Shown here piece after piece: positions 1 to 6,687 of a DNA stretch of 13,403 bases. The first letter of the stretch is position 1. The number at the start of each line of letters is the position of its first letter. The notes below the pieces were generated by a model. It saw only the letters and a list, made by a program, of their open reading frames with translations. It did not search any database and was not told the origin of the DNA. The translations under genes and the position numbers were made by a program. Origin of the DNA: an uncultured Clostridia bacterium (lineage in GTDB: Bacteria; Bacillota; Clostridia; Christensenellales; CAG-138); contig CALAXO010000140.1 in assembly GCA_937894955.1 (NCBI GenBank), positions 1-13,403 on the forward strand. The letters are read 5' to 3'.

Positions 1-18
1 TTTTCGGTCAAAGCTCAT
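1..18 (-). CDS. sigF: Start of a gene cut by the window edge, probably sigF (sporulation sigma-F)
   Basis: On the minus strand an ATG at 18-16 opens a frame reading MSFDRK before the window ends. It begins one base after the TGA stop of spoIIAB (22-20). Six codons carry no recognisable domain, so the name rests on context only: spoIIAA-spoIIAB-sigF is the standard gene order of the spoIIA operon, and the first two genes are clear here. No strong ribosome binding site is visible just upstream, so translation may be coupled to spoIIAB. An alternative start further left cannot be excluded. Confidence 0.5.
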
Positions 19-19
19 A

Positions 20-619
20 TCAATCCGAGGTTCGTGCGTTTATTTTCTGCACATTTATTTTCGGATGTATCCCTTTTATTGTTCCGTGCGTCTGTTCGAT
101 TGTATTCCTGTCGGAAATGCATTCCGGATCATTTTCGCTTTTTTCATCACGCAAACCGCTTTTGTTGTCCGCAATTCTGTCGCAAGCTGCTGAATGATCC
201 GATTCCGAAAAGAATTTTTTAAGCGTGACACGAGTTCCTACATCACGTCTTGACACGACATCAACATCATCCATAAACGCTTCCATAACCGCGAAACCCA
301 TTCCCGATCTTTCTCCGTCAGCATCGGTCGTGAAGAACGGCTGCCGTGCCTGCTCAATGTTCTCGATACCGCAGCCGAAATCCGTAATCGAAATAACCAA
401 CAGTCTTCCGTCCAGCCTGCATTCCATGCGAACCGTGCCTTTCTTTTTTTTGTATCCGTGAACGATTGCGTTCGTGACGGCTTCGCTGACGGCAGTGCGG
501 ACATCCGCAAGCTCCTCAAGTGTCGGGTCAAGCGGCATAATAAACGCCGCAGCAACGGAACGCGCAAGTGCCTCGTTTTCCGACAGGCTCAAAAATTCGA
601 ATTTAACAGTGTTCTTCAT
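20..619 (-). CDS. spoIIAB: Anti-sigma F factor / serine protein kinase SpoIIAB with extended C-terminal tail
   Basis: SpoIIAB holds sigma-F inactive in the predivisional cell and mother cell, and it phosphorylates the anti-anti-sigma factor SpoIIAA. The protein is a GHKL-type ATPase/kinase, and residues 1-137 align along their whole length with the family from memory of the B. subtilis protein. Visible landmarks are R20 (the position known to contact both partners), the N-box with E46 and N50 (SEAVTNAIVHGY), the D80-x-G-x-G84 box, the ARQPFFTT segment at 91-98, the ERSGMGF ATP-lid glycines at 103-109 and the closing GT at 128-129. The start ATG has AAAGGAG seven bases upstream and lies three bases after the spoIIAA stop, so the two genes form one operon. 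The family is usually about 145 residues. This one is 199 because of a polar tail (about 138-199) rich in D, E, K, S and N that matches nothing I recognise and looks disordered. Confidence 0.95.
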   Translation of the reverse strand: MKNTVKFEFLSLSENEALARSVAAAFIMPLDPTLEELADVRTAVSEAVTNAIVHGYKKKKGTVRMECRLDGRLLVISITDFGCGIENIEQARQPFFTTDADGERSGMGFAVMEAFMDDVDVVSRRDVGTRVTLKKFFSESDHSAACDRIADNKSGLRDEKSENDPECISDRNTIEQTHGTIKGIHPKINVQKINARTSD

Positions 620-622
620 GGT

Positions 623-940
623 TCATGCTCTCCTTTGCCGATATTCCGCAATTGAAAAAATACCGGCCATACGCAATATGCGTTCAACCCTCTTGTTTGC
701 GTTGATAATCTTCAACCGCCCGCCCCATTTGGACACAACCTTATATCTGCCGAGCACGACCCCGATTCCGGAGCTGTCCATAAACGATACAGATTCAAGA
801 TCAAACGTCAGCAGTTTATATCCGCCTCTTTCGAGTTCGGTATCAATTGCCTCGCGGATTTGTTTTGAATTGTGGTGATCGATCTCACCTGCAAGTGCTG
901 CAATGAGTTCATCACCGCATGTTTCAATTGTCACATTCAT
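623..940 (-). CDS. spoIIAA: Anti-sigma F factor antagonist SpoIIAA
   Basis: This is a STAS-domain anti-anti-sigma factor of 105 residues. Its unphosphorylated form displaces sigma-F from SpoIIAB in the forespore, and phosphorylation by SpoIIAB inactivates it. The diagnostic segment is FMDSSGIGVVLGRYK, in which S56 corresponds to the known phospho-serine (S58 in B. subtilis), with GEIDHHN near residue 18 as the second family signature. The protein is about ten residues shorter than the B. subtilis one at the C-terminus. A GGAGG at 951-955 on the minus strand lies ten bases from the ATG. An earlier ATG at 950-948 is out of frame and closes after a few codons, so the assigned start stands. It is the first gene of the operon. 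In Bacillus the operon is read by sigma-H, but no convincing sigma-H promoter was found here. Confidence 0.95.
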   Translation of the reverse strand: MNVTIETCGDELIAALAGEIDHHNSKQIREAIDTELERGGYKLLTFDLESVSFMDSSGIGVVLGRYKVVSKWGGRLKIINANKRVERILRMAGIFSIAEYRQRRA

Positions 941-1184
941 TTTCGCTCATCCTCCGTTGCCAATGAACCTTATTCAAGCCGTTTTTGCGGAAACGGGTCA
1001 TTGAACGAACCTTTTCCGTTGAAAAGCCTGCTCTGTGTGTTCCCGGCTGCTTATCAAACCGTATTCGCCGAACGCCGTCCTGTTTCAGGCCTAATAAACA
1101 TTCGCTTTATGCTTATCACTGTTATTCGCGAACCGCAGCCTTTCCTGCATCGAATTCGGGCGCATTATGGCTTGTTTTGTCTTG
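941..1184. other. Intergenic region between the divergent spoIIA and aro operons
   Basis: This stretch separates the minus-strand sporulation operon from the plus-strand shikimate operon. It holds the GGAGG of spoIIAA (951-955). I scanned it for sigma-H type elements reading towards spoIIAA. GAAT cores on the minus strand occur at 975-972, 1103-1100 and 1127-1124, and one good AGGAAA block occurs at 1146-1141, but none is paired with its partner at the expected spacing. No coding frame in it has a ribosome binding site. The spoIIA promoter must lie here or slightly further right, but I cannot place it. Confidence 0.5.
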
Positions 1185-1213
1185 TTGCAAAAATCGATAA
1201 AATAGGTTATGAT
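1185..1213 (+). promoter_or_regulatory. Sigma-A type promoter for the aro operon
   Basis: TTGCAA at 1185-1190 (4 of 6 against the consensus) is followed after a 17-base spacer by TATGAT at 1208-1213 (5 of 6). The predicted start of transcription near 1220 gives a leader of about 74 bases before aroB. In that leader TTCCG (1254-1258) and CGGAA (1264-1268) could form a small hairpin followed by a short T run, but the stem is too short to call an attenuator. Confidence 0.6.
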
Positions 1214-1293
1214 AAATGCAGAAATCCGACGGTCGAAAGCGACACTACATTAATTCCGCTTTTCGGAAGTCTTGTTTTTGAAGGGAAATCGGT

Positions 1294-2373
1294 ATGGAGC
1301 GAATTGTTTTCAACTCCGACGGCAAAAGTACGCAATATGAAATGCTCATTGGAACATCGGTTAACGAATTCGGCTGTGAAATTTGCCGTTTTTTGCCCTG
1401 CGGCAGAGTGTTTATTCTGACGGACAGCAATGTTGCGCCGCTTTTTCTTGAGGATGTGTCTGCCGCTCTCCGTGCATTCGGGATTGATGTTCTCAGCATT
1501 GCTGTCTCGGCAGGCGAAGAGAATAAGCGGCTTGAAACAGTGCAAAGCATCCTTGCTTTCCTTTTAAAAGGCAATGCCTCCCGTTCGGACGTGCTGCTCT
1601 GTTTCGGCGGAGGAGTTATCGGCGATATCGGCGGGTTTGCTGCCTCTGTATACATGCGCGGCATCAATTTCATCGCAATGCCGACAACCCTTATCGGCAT
1701 GACCGACAGCTCCATCGGCGGAAAAACCGGAGTGGATTTCTGCGGCGTTAAAAATGCAGTCGGCAGTTTTCATGCACCTGCGCTTGTTGTTTGCTGCACG
1801 GACTTTTTAAAAACACTGCCCTTGCGCGAACTGCACTCCGGCATCGGTGAAATAATCAAGTATGCCGTTATCGGAGGTGACAGCATACTGAATCTGCTGC
1901 AAGGCGGCATTATTAACAACGCTGCGCTTATATCCGCCTGTTGCGAAATCAAACGTAAATTTGTCGAAGAAGATGAATTTGACAACGGCACACGCCGCAT
2001 TTTGAACCTTGGACATACATTCGGCCATGTTTTTGAAGCGGCAAGCCGCTTTTCGCTCAGTCACGGCGAAGCTGTCGGACTCGGGCTCGCCGCTGCTGCG
2101 GATTTCGGTGAAAAACTCGGTTTCACAAAATGCGGCATCGCTCAAAAAATCGTTTCACTGCTTCGCGAGCAGGGTTTAAAAACAAACTATGCGCCCTACT
2201 GTACCGAAACTGCCGCCGAACTGCTGCTGCATGACAAAAAGGGCGATCGCAGCGGCATCGATATGGTATTCATCAAAGAATTCGGACATGTGTTCACGCA
2301 TCGCGTTTCGACTGAATCCGCAATTGCTTTTCTGAACGGCTCCTGCAAATTTCGAGGCATTATCCATGAGTGA
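1294..2373 (+). CDS. aroB: 3-Dehydroquinate synthase AroB
   Basis: AroB is the second enzyme of the shikimate pathway. It converts DAHP to 3-dehydroquinate in the cytoplasm, using NAD+ and a divalent metal. At 359 residues it has the usual length. Visible signatures are GGGVIGDIGGFAAS at 105-118 (nucleotide-binding region), MPTTLIGMTDSSIGGKTG at 129-146, KNAVGSFHAP at 153-162, GIGEIIKYA with metal ligand E186, LNLGHTFGH with H241, and SHGEAVGLGL with H257. The active-site loop DKKGD is at 314-318. The chosen ATG has AAGGGA seven bases upstream and lies about 80 bases after the promoter at 1185-1213. The stop codon overlaps the start of aroA by eight bases, which suggests coupled translation. 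It is the first gene of the operon, and no key residue appears to be missing. Confidence 0.96.
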   Translation: MERIVFNSDGKSTQYEMLIGTSVNEFGCEICRFLPCGRVFILTDSNVAPLFLEDVSAALRAFGIDVLSIAVSAGEENKRLETVQSILAFLLKGNASRSDVLLCFGGGVIGDIGGFAASVYMRGINFIAMPTTLIGMTDSSIGGKTGVDFCGVKNAVGSFHAPALVVCCTDFLKTLPLRELHSGIGEIIKYAVIGGDSILNLLQGGIINNAALISACCEIKRKFVEEDEFDNGTRRILNLGHTFGHVFEAASRFSLSHGEAVGLGLAAAADFGEKLGFTKCGIAQKIVSLLREQGLKTNYAPYCTETAAELLLHDKKGDRSGIDMVFIKEFGHVFTHRVSTESAIAFLNGSCKFRGIIHE

Positions 2374-3574
2374 TATCATTGTTTCGGCAAAAAAACTCAG
2401 CGGCCGCATTGAACCGCCTCCATACAAAAGCGAAGTGATACGGCTTTTAATTCTTGCGGGACTGTGCGGCATTCGGCCGGCGGAGTTCGTTCATCTTCCG
2501 AATAATTGCGGTGAGGATATCAAAAATGCCGTCATTGCCGTGAATGATGTTTTTTTTAATACCGATGCCGAAAGTGAAAAAGTATCCCCTCTTTCGGTTC
2601 ATGTCGGAGAATCCGCGACGCTGCTTAGGCTGCTGCTTCCTTCGCTTCTCCGACGGCACTCATCGGTTCGTTTTTTTGTCGGTCCAACCCTTCTTGAGCG
2701 AAATTTTGATGAATTCAAAATCTGTCTCGGCTGCCGTATCGAACAGCACAGCGAGTTCATCGAATTTTCCCATCGTGCCGAACATCTGCCGCTGTATTCA
2801 TGCAGCGCAGCGGAGAGTTCACAGTTTGCAAGCGGCATGCTGATCCTGCTTGCGTCGGAAACTCTTTCCGGCAGTCAAAACGAGCTTTTCGAACTCGAAA
2901 TAACGAACCCGTCCTCTCGGCCGTATATTGAACTTACGCTGGATGTTATCCGCCGATTTGGATGCGGCATTGAACTGAATGACAAATGCAGGTATCACCT
3001 TGCTCACGGAACACTGCGCCCGCCTTCGGGAATTTCTTCAGCGTCCGTTTATGCATACGACTTCTCCTATGCTGCAAATTTCATTGCTGCAAATGCTCTC
3101 GGTTCGGACGTTTGCCTTCCTCCGCCGGTTAACGGTGAAAAAAAGCAGGCGGACTTTGCGATCCGTAAATTCGTTTTCAAAGACAACATCGATATTTCCG
3201 ACTCACCGGATCTGTTTCCGATTCTTTGCGTATTGTCCTGCGGCAAAACAGGTGACACGGTTATTACAGGCACTGCCCGTCTTCGCGGAAAGGAAAGCGA
3301 CCGCGTGAACGCAATGTTTAAATGCATTCATTCCCTCGGCGGAAGTGCCGAATGCGGCGAAAACAACATCATAATTCACGGAACCGGAAAGCTCCGCGGC
3401 GGAACGGTTGATTCCTTTTATGATCATCGCATTGTTATGGCAGCGGCAATTGCATCACTCATTTGCTCAAACCCCGTTGTAATTCGTGACTTTAGAGCGG
3501 TGGACAAAAGCGCACCGCAGTTTTTTAATGATTTTAAGGCTCTCGGAGGAACAGTGATTGAACACGTTCGGTAA
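2366..3574 (+). CDS. aroA: 3-Phosphoshikimate 1-carboxyvinyltransferase (EPSP synthase) AroA
   Basis: AroA condenses shikimate 3-phosphate with phosphoenolpyruvate to give EPSP. The protein is 402 residues, a little short for the family (about 427). Catalytic and binding residues known from the E. coli enzyme can be matched by eye: K21, S22 and R26 (in PPYKSEVIR, a divergent form of PGDKSISHR), R112, the SSQ triplet at 151-153, SRPYIELTLD at 184-193, D282 (SPDLFP), the KESDR block with E310 and R313, DHR at 353-355, and K381. The PEP-site loop reads GESATLLRLL (81-90). Here A84 stands where the E. coli enzyme has G96, the residue that decides glyphosate sensitivity, and the P101 position is a leucine. 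GAGG at 2354-2357 lies eight bases before the ATG. The gene overlaps aroB by 8 bases and aroC by 17. A related UDP-GlcNAc carboxyvinyltransferase is excluded by the KESDR/SSQ pattern and the context. Confidence 0.94.
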   Translation: MSDIIVSAKKLSGRIEPPPYKSEVIRLLILAGLCGIRPAEFVHLPNNCGEDIKNAVIAVNDVFFNTDAESEKVSPLSVHVGESATLLRLLLPSLLRRHSSVRFFVGPTLLERNFDEFKICLGCRIEQHSEFIEFSHRAEHLPLYSCSAAESSQFASGMLILLASETLSGSQNELFELEITNPSSRPYIELTLDVIRRFGCGIELNDKCRYHLAHGTLRPPSGISSASVYAYDFSYAANFIAANALGSDVCLPPPVNGEKKQADFAIRKFVFKDNIDISDSPDLFPILCVLSCGKTGDTVITGTARLRGKESDRVNAMFKCIHSLGGSAECGENNIIIHGTGKLRGGTVDSFYDHRIVMAAAIASLICSNPVVIRDFRAVDKSAPQFFNDFKALGGTVIEHVR

Positions 3575-4634
3575 TATTTTTCGTGTTGAAGTTTTCGGTG
3601 AATCCCACGGTCCCGCTCTCGGCTGCACGCTGGACGGACTTCCCGCGGGTTTTCAGCCCGATCTTGAAGATATCGCCTTTGAGCTTTCACGGCGGCGTCC
3701 GCGGCAAAGCATCGAAAGCACCGCACGGCGCGAAGCGGATTCTTTTGAAATCCTTTCGGGTTTTTTCCGCGGCCGATTTACGGGAATGCCGCTGACCGCC
3801 GTTTTCCGCAATTCCGATGCGAAACCCGCGGATTACTGCGGTACCGCTGCACGTCCGTCCCATGCGGATTATGCAGCAAATCGGAAATACGGCGGGTATA
3901 ATGACCCGCGCGGCGGCGGTGCATTTTCGGGACGGCTGACTGCCCCGCTCGTTTTTGCCGGAGCGATTGCAAAGCAACTTCTCCGTGAACACGGAATCCG
4001 AGTTTTCTCGCATGTTCTTCGTATCGGAAACATATCCGATTTGCGGTTTGAACCGTGCATGTGTGAGCAGCCGATGCTTGACCCGTTTTTTCCGCTTGTT
4101 GCCCCGAACAGGCGCAGCGCGTTTGAGGAGCTGTTTGAAAAGGCCGCCGCTGACAAAACAAGCCTTGGCGGAATCGTTGAATGTGCCGCATTGCTCAAAC
4201 CCGAATCGGCATTTTTCGGGGAACCGTTCTTTGACGGTGTTGAAAGCATGATTTCGCACATCGTGTTTTCAATTCCCGGAATTCACGGAATCGAATTCGG
4301 TGCGGGGTTCGGTTTTGCGGACCTTGACGGTGCTTCGGCAAACGACCGCATTCTTTCGGGCGGAAAAACAAAAACGAACAATTCCGGCGGAATTAACGGC
4401 GGCATTGCAAACGGTATGCCAATCGTATTCCGCGCCTGTTTCCGCCCCGTTCCGACTGTTATGCGAGAGCAATTGAGCATTGATTTTGTCACGGGCGAGG
4501 AAACTGTTCTAATTCCCCGCGGACGGCACGACGTATGCATACTCCCGCGCGGATGTGCCGCCGTCGAGGCTGCTGCCGCAATTGCTCTGATTGACCTTGT
4601 TCTAAGGCAGCAGCAATATCTTTGCACGCCGTAA
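3558..4634 (+). CDS. aroC: Chorismate synthase AroC
   Basis: AroC removes phosphate from EPSP to make chorismate, using reduced FMN as a catalytic cofactor. At 358 residues the length is normal. Visible signatures are VFGESHGPALG at 12-22 with H17, RRRPRQ at 45-50, RPSHADY at 99-105 with H102, NDPRGGG at 115-121, the glycine-rich NNSGGINGGIANGMP near 274-288, and RHDVC at 323-327 with D325. Several family signatures are altered: the usual RRRPG is RRRPR, RPGHAD is RPSHAD, and the RSSARET stretch after RGGG is AFSGRLT. I believe such forms occur in Clostridia, but I cannot confirm this. The start is TTG, chosen because GGAGGA at 3545-3550 is seven bases away, the codons that follow read NTFGNIF as the family requires, and no ATG fits. 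It overlaps the aroA end by 17 bases, so translation is probably coupled. Confidence 0.94.
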   Translation: MNTFGNIFRVEVFGESHGPALGCTLDGLPAGFQPDLEDIAFELSRRRPRQSIESTARREADSFEILSGFFRGRFTGMPLTAVFRNSDAKPADYCGTAARPSHADYAANRKYGGYNDPRGGGAFSGRLTAPLVFAGAIAKQLLREHGIRVFSHVLRIGNISDLRFEPCMCEQPMLDPFFPLVAPNRRSAFEELFEKAAADKTSLGGIVECAALLKPESAFFGEPFFDGVESMISHIVFSIPGIHGIEFGAGFGFADLDGASANDRILSGGKTKTNNSGGINGGIANGMPIVFRACFRPVPTVMREQLSIDFVTGEETVLIPRGRHDVCILPRGCAAVEAAAAIALIDLVLRQQQYLCTP

Positions 4635-4674
4635 TACTTCTGTATGTAAATTATTCATCTAAAGGAGATTTATT

Positions 4675-5421
4675 ATGAATGAATTGGACGGTTTCCGCAC
4701 CGAGATAGACCGTATCGATACCGAACTTGCGCGGCTTTTGGTGCTGCGGTTCAATTTATGTGAAGAAATCGGGCGATATAAGCGCATGAACGGCTTGCCG
4801 ATCGAAAATCGCGAACGGGAAAAAGAGCTTGTTGCCGCGCGCACGGAGGGAATGCTTTCGCATCAGAGCGACGCCGTTGCAGTGTTCCGCACGATAATCC
4901 GCAGGGCAAAACGGATTCAAAAAGAAAAGCTTAATCTGTATCTTGTCGGAATGCCCGGGAGCGGAAAATCACGCACTGCGCGGCGCCTTGCAAGGGCAAT
5001 TGAAAAACCTGTTGCCGACACGGATAAACTTATCATCGATAAACAGGGTATGTCAATTGATGAAATCTTTGATACACGCGGGGAGGCCTTCTTTCGCGAG
5101 ATTGAAAGCGAAACTCTTCTCGACCTTGCGGAATGCGGCGGGCATGTTGTTGCAACCGGAGGCGGAATACTGACTGTTGAGCGAAACATCCCAATAATCA
5201 AAGGCAGCGGAATCGTTGTTTTTTTGAACAGGGATATAAGCATACTGCTGAACGCAAAAACCGCCAACCGTCCCTTGATCCGCGGCGGACGCGAAGCCGT
5301 GCTTAAGCTTTATGCCGAACGTATCGAAACCTACCGCAAATGTGCAGATCTTATTGTTAATCCCGACAGCGCCGGCTGCATCGGAAGAATTCTTGATTAT
5401 TATAAAAGAATAACCGAATGA
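4675..5421 (+). CDS. aroK: Fused AroQ-type chorismate mutase (N-terminal) and shikimate kinase (C-terminal)
   Basis: The protein has 248 residues in two domains. Residues 1-84 are an AroQ-class chorismate mutase. R8, R25, K36, R48 and E49 match E. coli PheA residues R11, R28, K39, R51 and E52 at a constant offset, and Q82 matches Q88. Two positions differ: N45 replaces D48 and A78 replaces S84. Residues 86-248 are a shikimate kinase with the Walker A loop GMPGSGKS (92-99), the shikimate-binding D117 and R141 (FFREIE), GGG at 162-164, the lid arginine R199 (NRPLI), and R221 in the C-terminal segment. The fusion joins shikimate phosphorylation to chorismate-to-prephenate conversion, which are not consecutive steps. 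AAAGGAG at 4661-4667 precedes the ATG, 40 bases after aroC. This is the last gene of the operon. The domain calls are solid, but whether both sites are active is inferred from residue conservation only. Confidence 0.93.
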   Translation: MNELDGFRTEIDRIDTELARLLVLRFNLCEEIGRYKRMNGLPIENREREKELVAARTEGMLSHQSDAVAVFRTIIRRAKRIQKEKLNLYLVGMPGSGKSRTARRLARAIEKPVADTDKLIIDKQGMSIDEIFDTRGEAFFREIESETLLDLAECGGHVVATGGGILTVERNIPIIKGSGIVVFLNRDISILLNAKTANRPLIRGGREAVLKLYAERIETYRKCADLIVNPDSAGCIGRILDYYKRITE

Positions 5422-5454
5422 TCGACTGCACTGCGACTGAATTCCGCAATAAAG

Positions 5455-5491
5455 CAGCGTCCCTAAAATTGCTTGCAAATGCGGGACGCTG
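5455..5491. terminator. Hairpin between convergent aroK and histidine kinase genes
   Basis: CAGCGTCCC at 5455-5463 and GGGACGCTG at 5483-5491 form a perfect nine-base inverted repeat with a 19-base loop. It sits 33 bases after the aroK stop and eight bases after the kinase stop on the other strand. The T runs on both sides are short and broken, so this is a plausible bidirectional terminator of moderate strength. Confidence 0.6.
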
Positions 5492-5499
5492 TTGATGTA

Positions 5500-6687
5500 T
5501 TAATTGCTGCCGCAGCACCTTTCACAGCTGCGCTTTGCAGGCAGGTTGACCGTGAATTCGATCAATCCATCGTCTGTATTAACGGCAGAAACGCTTCCGC
5601 CGTGAACACGAACTATCTTTTTCACAAGCGCAAGTCCCAGGCCGTTGCCTTCACGCTTGTGTGATGTATCTCCCTGATAGAATTTTTCAAAAATGCGTTT
5701 TAGCATCTCGTCTGACATCGACTCTCCCCGGTTAGCGATTTTAAAGCTGAGCATGTCATCTTTTTCTTTCAAGCTTATATATATTATTTCTCCTTTCGGA
5801 CTGAACTTTATTGCATTGTCAATAAGGTTTGACCAAACATTGCCGAGCAGTCCTTCAACCGCACAAAATTCAATGCTGTCCATGTCCATTTCAAAGCAAA
5901 TATTTTTTTCACTCCATTTGTTTTCCAAAAGCAGAATGGATTGACGAACCTGTTCATCAACGCGGTAGCTGCTCAGAGTGAAGGGCATGGTCCGGTTTTC
6001 AATTTTTGTTATCATCAAGATATTTGAAACCAGTGTTGACAGGCGGCGCGTGCTGACAACAATGCGCTCCGTATATTCACTCCGTGCCTCAACGGACAAA
6101 CTTTCATCCTGAAGAAGCATCGCATAGCCTTCAATGGAACTGAGCGGAGTTTTAAACTCATGCGAAACGTTTGAAACAAAATCGTTGCGCAGCGTCTCGA
6201 CTGCATTCAACTCGTCAACCATATGATTAAAATCGCTGTATACGCGCCTGATGATTTCAAAATTGCTCTTGGTTTCCAGCTTCACGTCATAGTCTCCGTT
6301 CGCAACGCGCTGCATTGCCGTGCTTAACGCATTAACCGGACGGACAATGTTTCCTGAAAGAATCATTGTTATTGCAGTGCCGAGCAGAAGACTCAAAGCT
6401 GAAATTCCTGCAAGCACCGCCAATATTCCGAACCGCTGCGCCGTCCATATTCCAAGCCGATAAAGCACGAACGTTACGGACATTGCGATAATCAGAGTGC
6501 ATGTGAGTATAACAAACACCACAAGCGTGAAATATGTTCGTATTTTTCTCTCATTTTTCAACTGCTGCGCAATATCGACAACATCCGTTTTTCTCCGTTT
6601 TGAATTATATTTTTCGCCGCATGTCTCCCTGTTTTTTTCCGTCGCGCATCCTGATACGCAGTTTTTATTTATTTCATTATGCTCCAT
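5500..6687 (-). CDS. Membrane sensor histidine kinase (HAMP, HisKA, HATPase), short extracytoplasmic loop
   Basis: This sensor kinase has 395 residues and is paired with the response regulator just upstream. In order it has a charged cytoplasmic N-terminus (1-50), TM1 about 52-76, a loop of only about ten residues, TM2 about 87-110, a HAMP linker about 111-165, the phosphoacceptor box VSHEFKTPLSS with H176, the N-box (NLIDNAIKFS, N287/N291), the F-box IFEKFYQGD (332-340) and the G2 box GNGLGLALVK (347-356). The G1 box reads ANRGESMS instead of DNGxG, a variation seen in many VanS/PhoR-like kinases, so it does not argue for inactivity. The very short loop suggests signal sensing in or near the membrane, or through a partner. 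Cysteines cluster at both cytoplasmic ends: C10, C14 and C23 at the N-terminus, and C388, C391 and C392 at the C-terminus. The start overlaps the regulator by 11 bases. The signal and target genes are not known. Confidence 0.9.
   Translation of the reverse strand: MEHNEINKNCVSGCATEKNRETCGEKYNSKRRKTDVVDIAQQLKNERKIRTYFTLVVFVILTCTLIIAMSVTFVLYRLGIWTAQRFGILAVLAGISALSLLLGTAITMILSGNIVRPVNALSTAMQRVANGDYDVKLETKSNFEIIRRVYSDFNHMVDELNAVETLRNDFVSNVSHEFKTPLSSIEGYAMLLQDESLSVEARSEYTERIVVSTRRLSTLVSNILMITKIENRTMPFTLSSYRVDEQVRQSILLLENKWSEKNICFEMDMDSIEFCAVEGLLGNVWSNLIDNAIKFSPKGEIIYISLKEKDDMLSFKIANRGESMSDEMLKRIFEKFYQGDTSHKREGNGLGLALVKKIVRVHGGSVSAVNTDDGLIEFTVNLPAKRSCERCCGSN

Noticed and set aside
474..878. Plus-strand open frame opposite spoIIAB and spoIIAA
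   Set aside because: It is antisense to two well-matched sporulation genes and shows no domain or ribosome binding site.
1124..1149. Possible sigma-H promoter for spoIIA on the minus strand
   Set aside because: A good AGGAAA block and a GAAT core are present, but the spacing is about two to three bases too short and the site is almost 200 bases from spoIIAA.
1254..1280. Attenuator-like hairpin and T run in the aroB leader
   Set aside because: The stem has only five pairs and the T run is interrupted; this is likely chance.
1245..1715. Minus-strand open frame opposite aroB
   Set aside because: It is antisense to a clear dehydroquinate synthase and has repetitive low-complexity translation.
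3687..4259. 190-codon minus-strand frame opposite aroC
   Set aside because: Long antisense frames are expected in this codon usage; its translation resembles no family.
5720..5745. Histidine kinase G1 box without the usual aspartate (ANRGESMS), suggesting a dead kinase
   Set aside because: Asparagine-type G1 boxes are common in active kinases of the VanS/PhoR kind, and the H, N, F and G2 boxes are intact.
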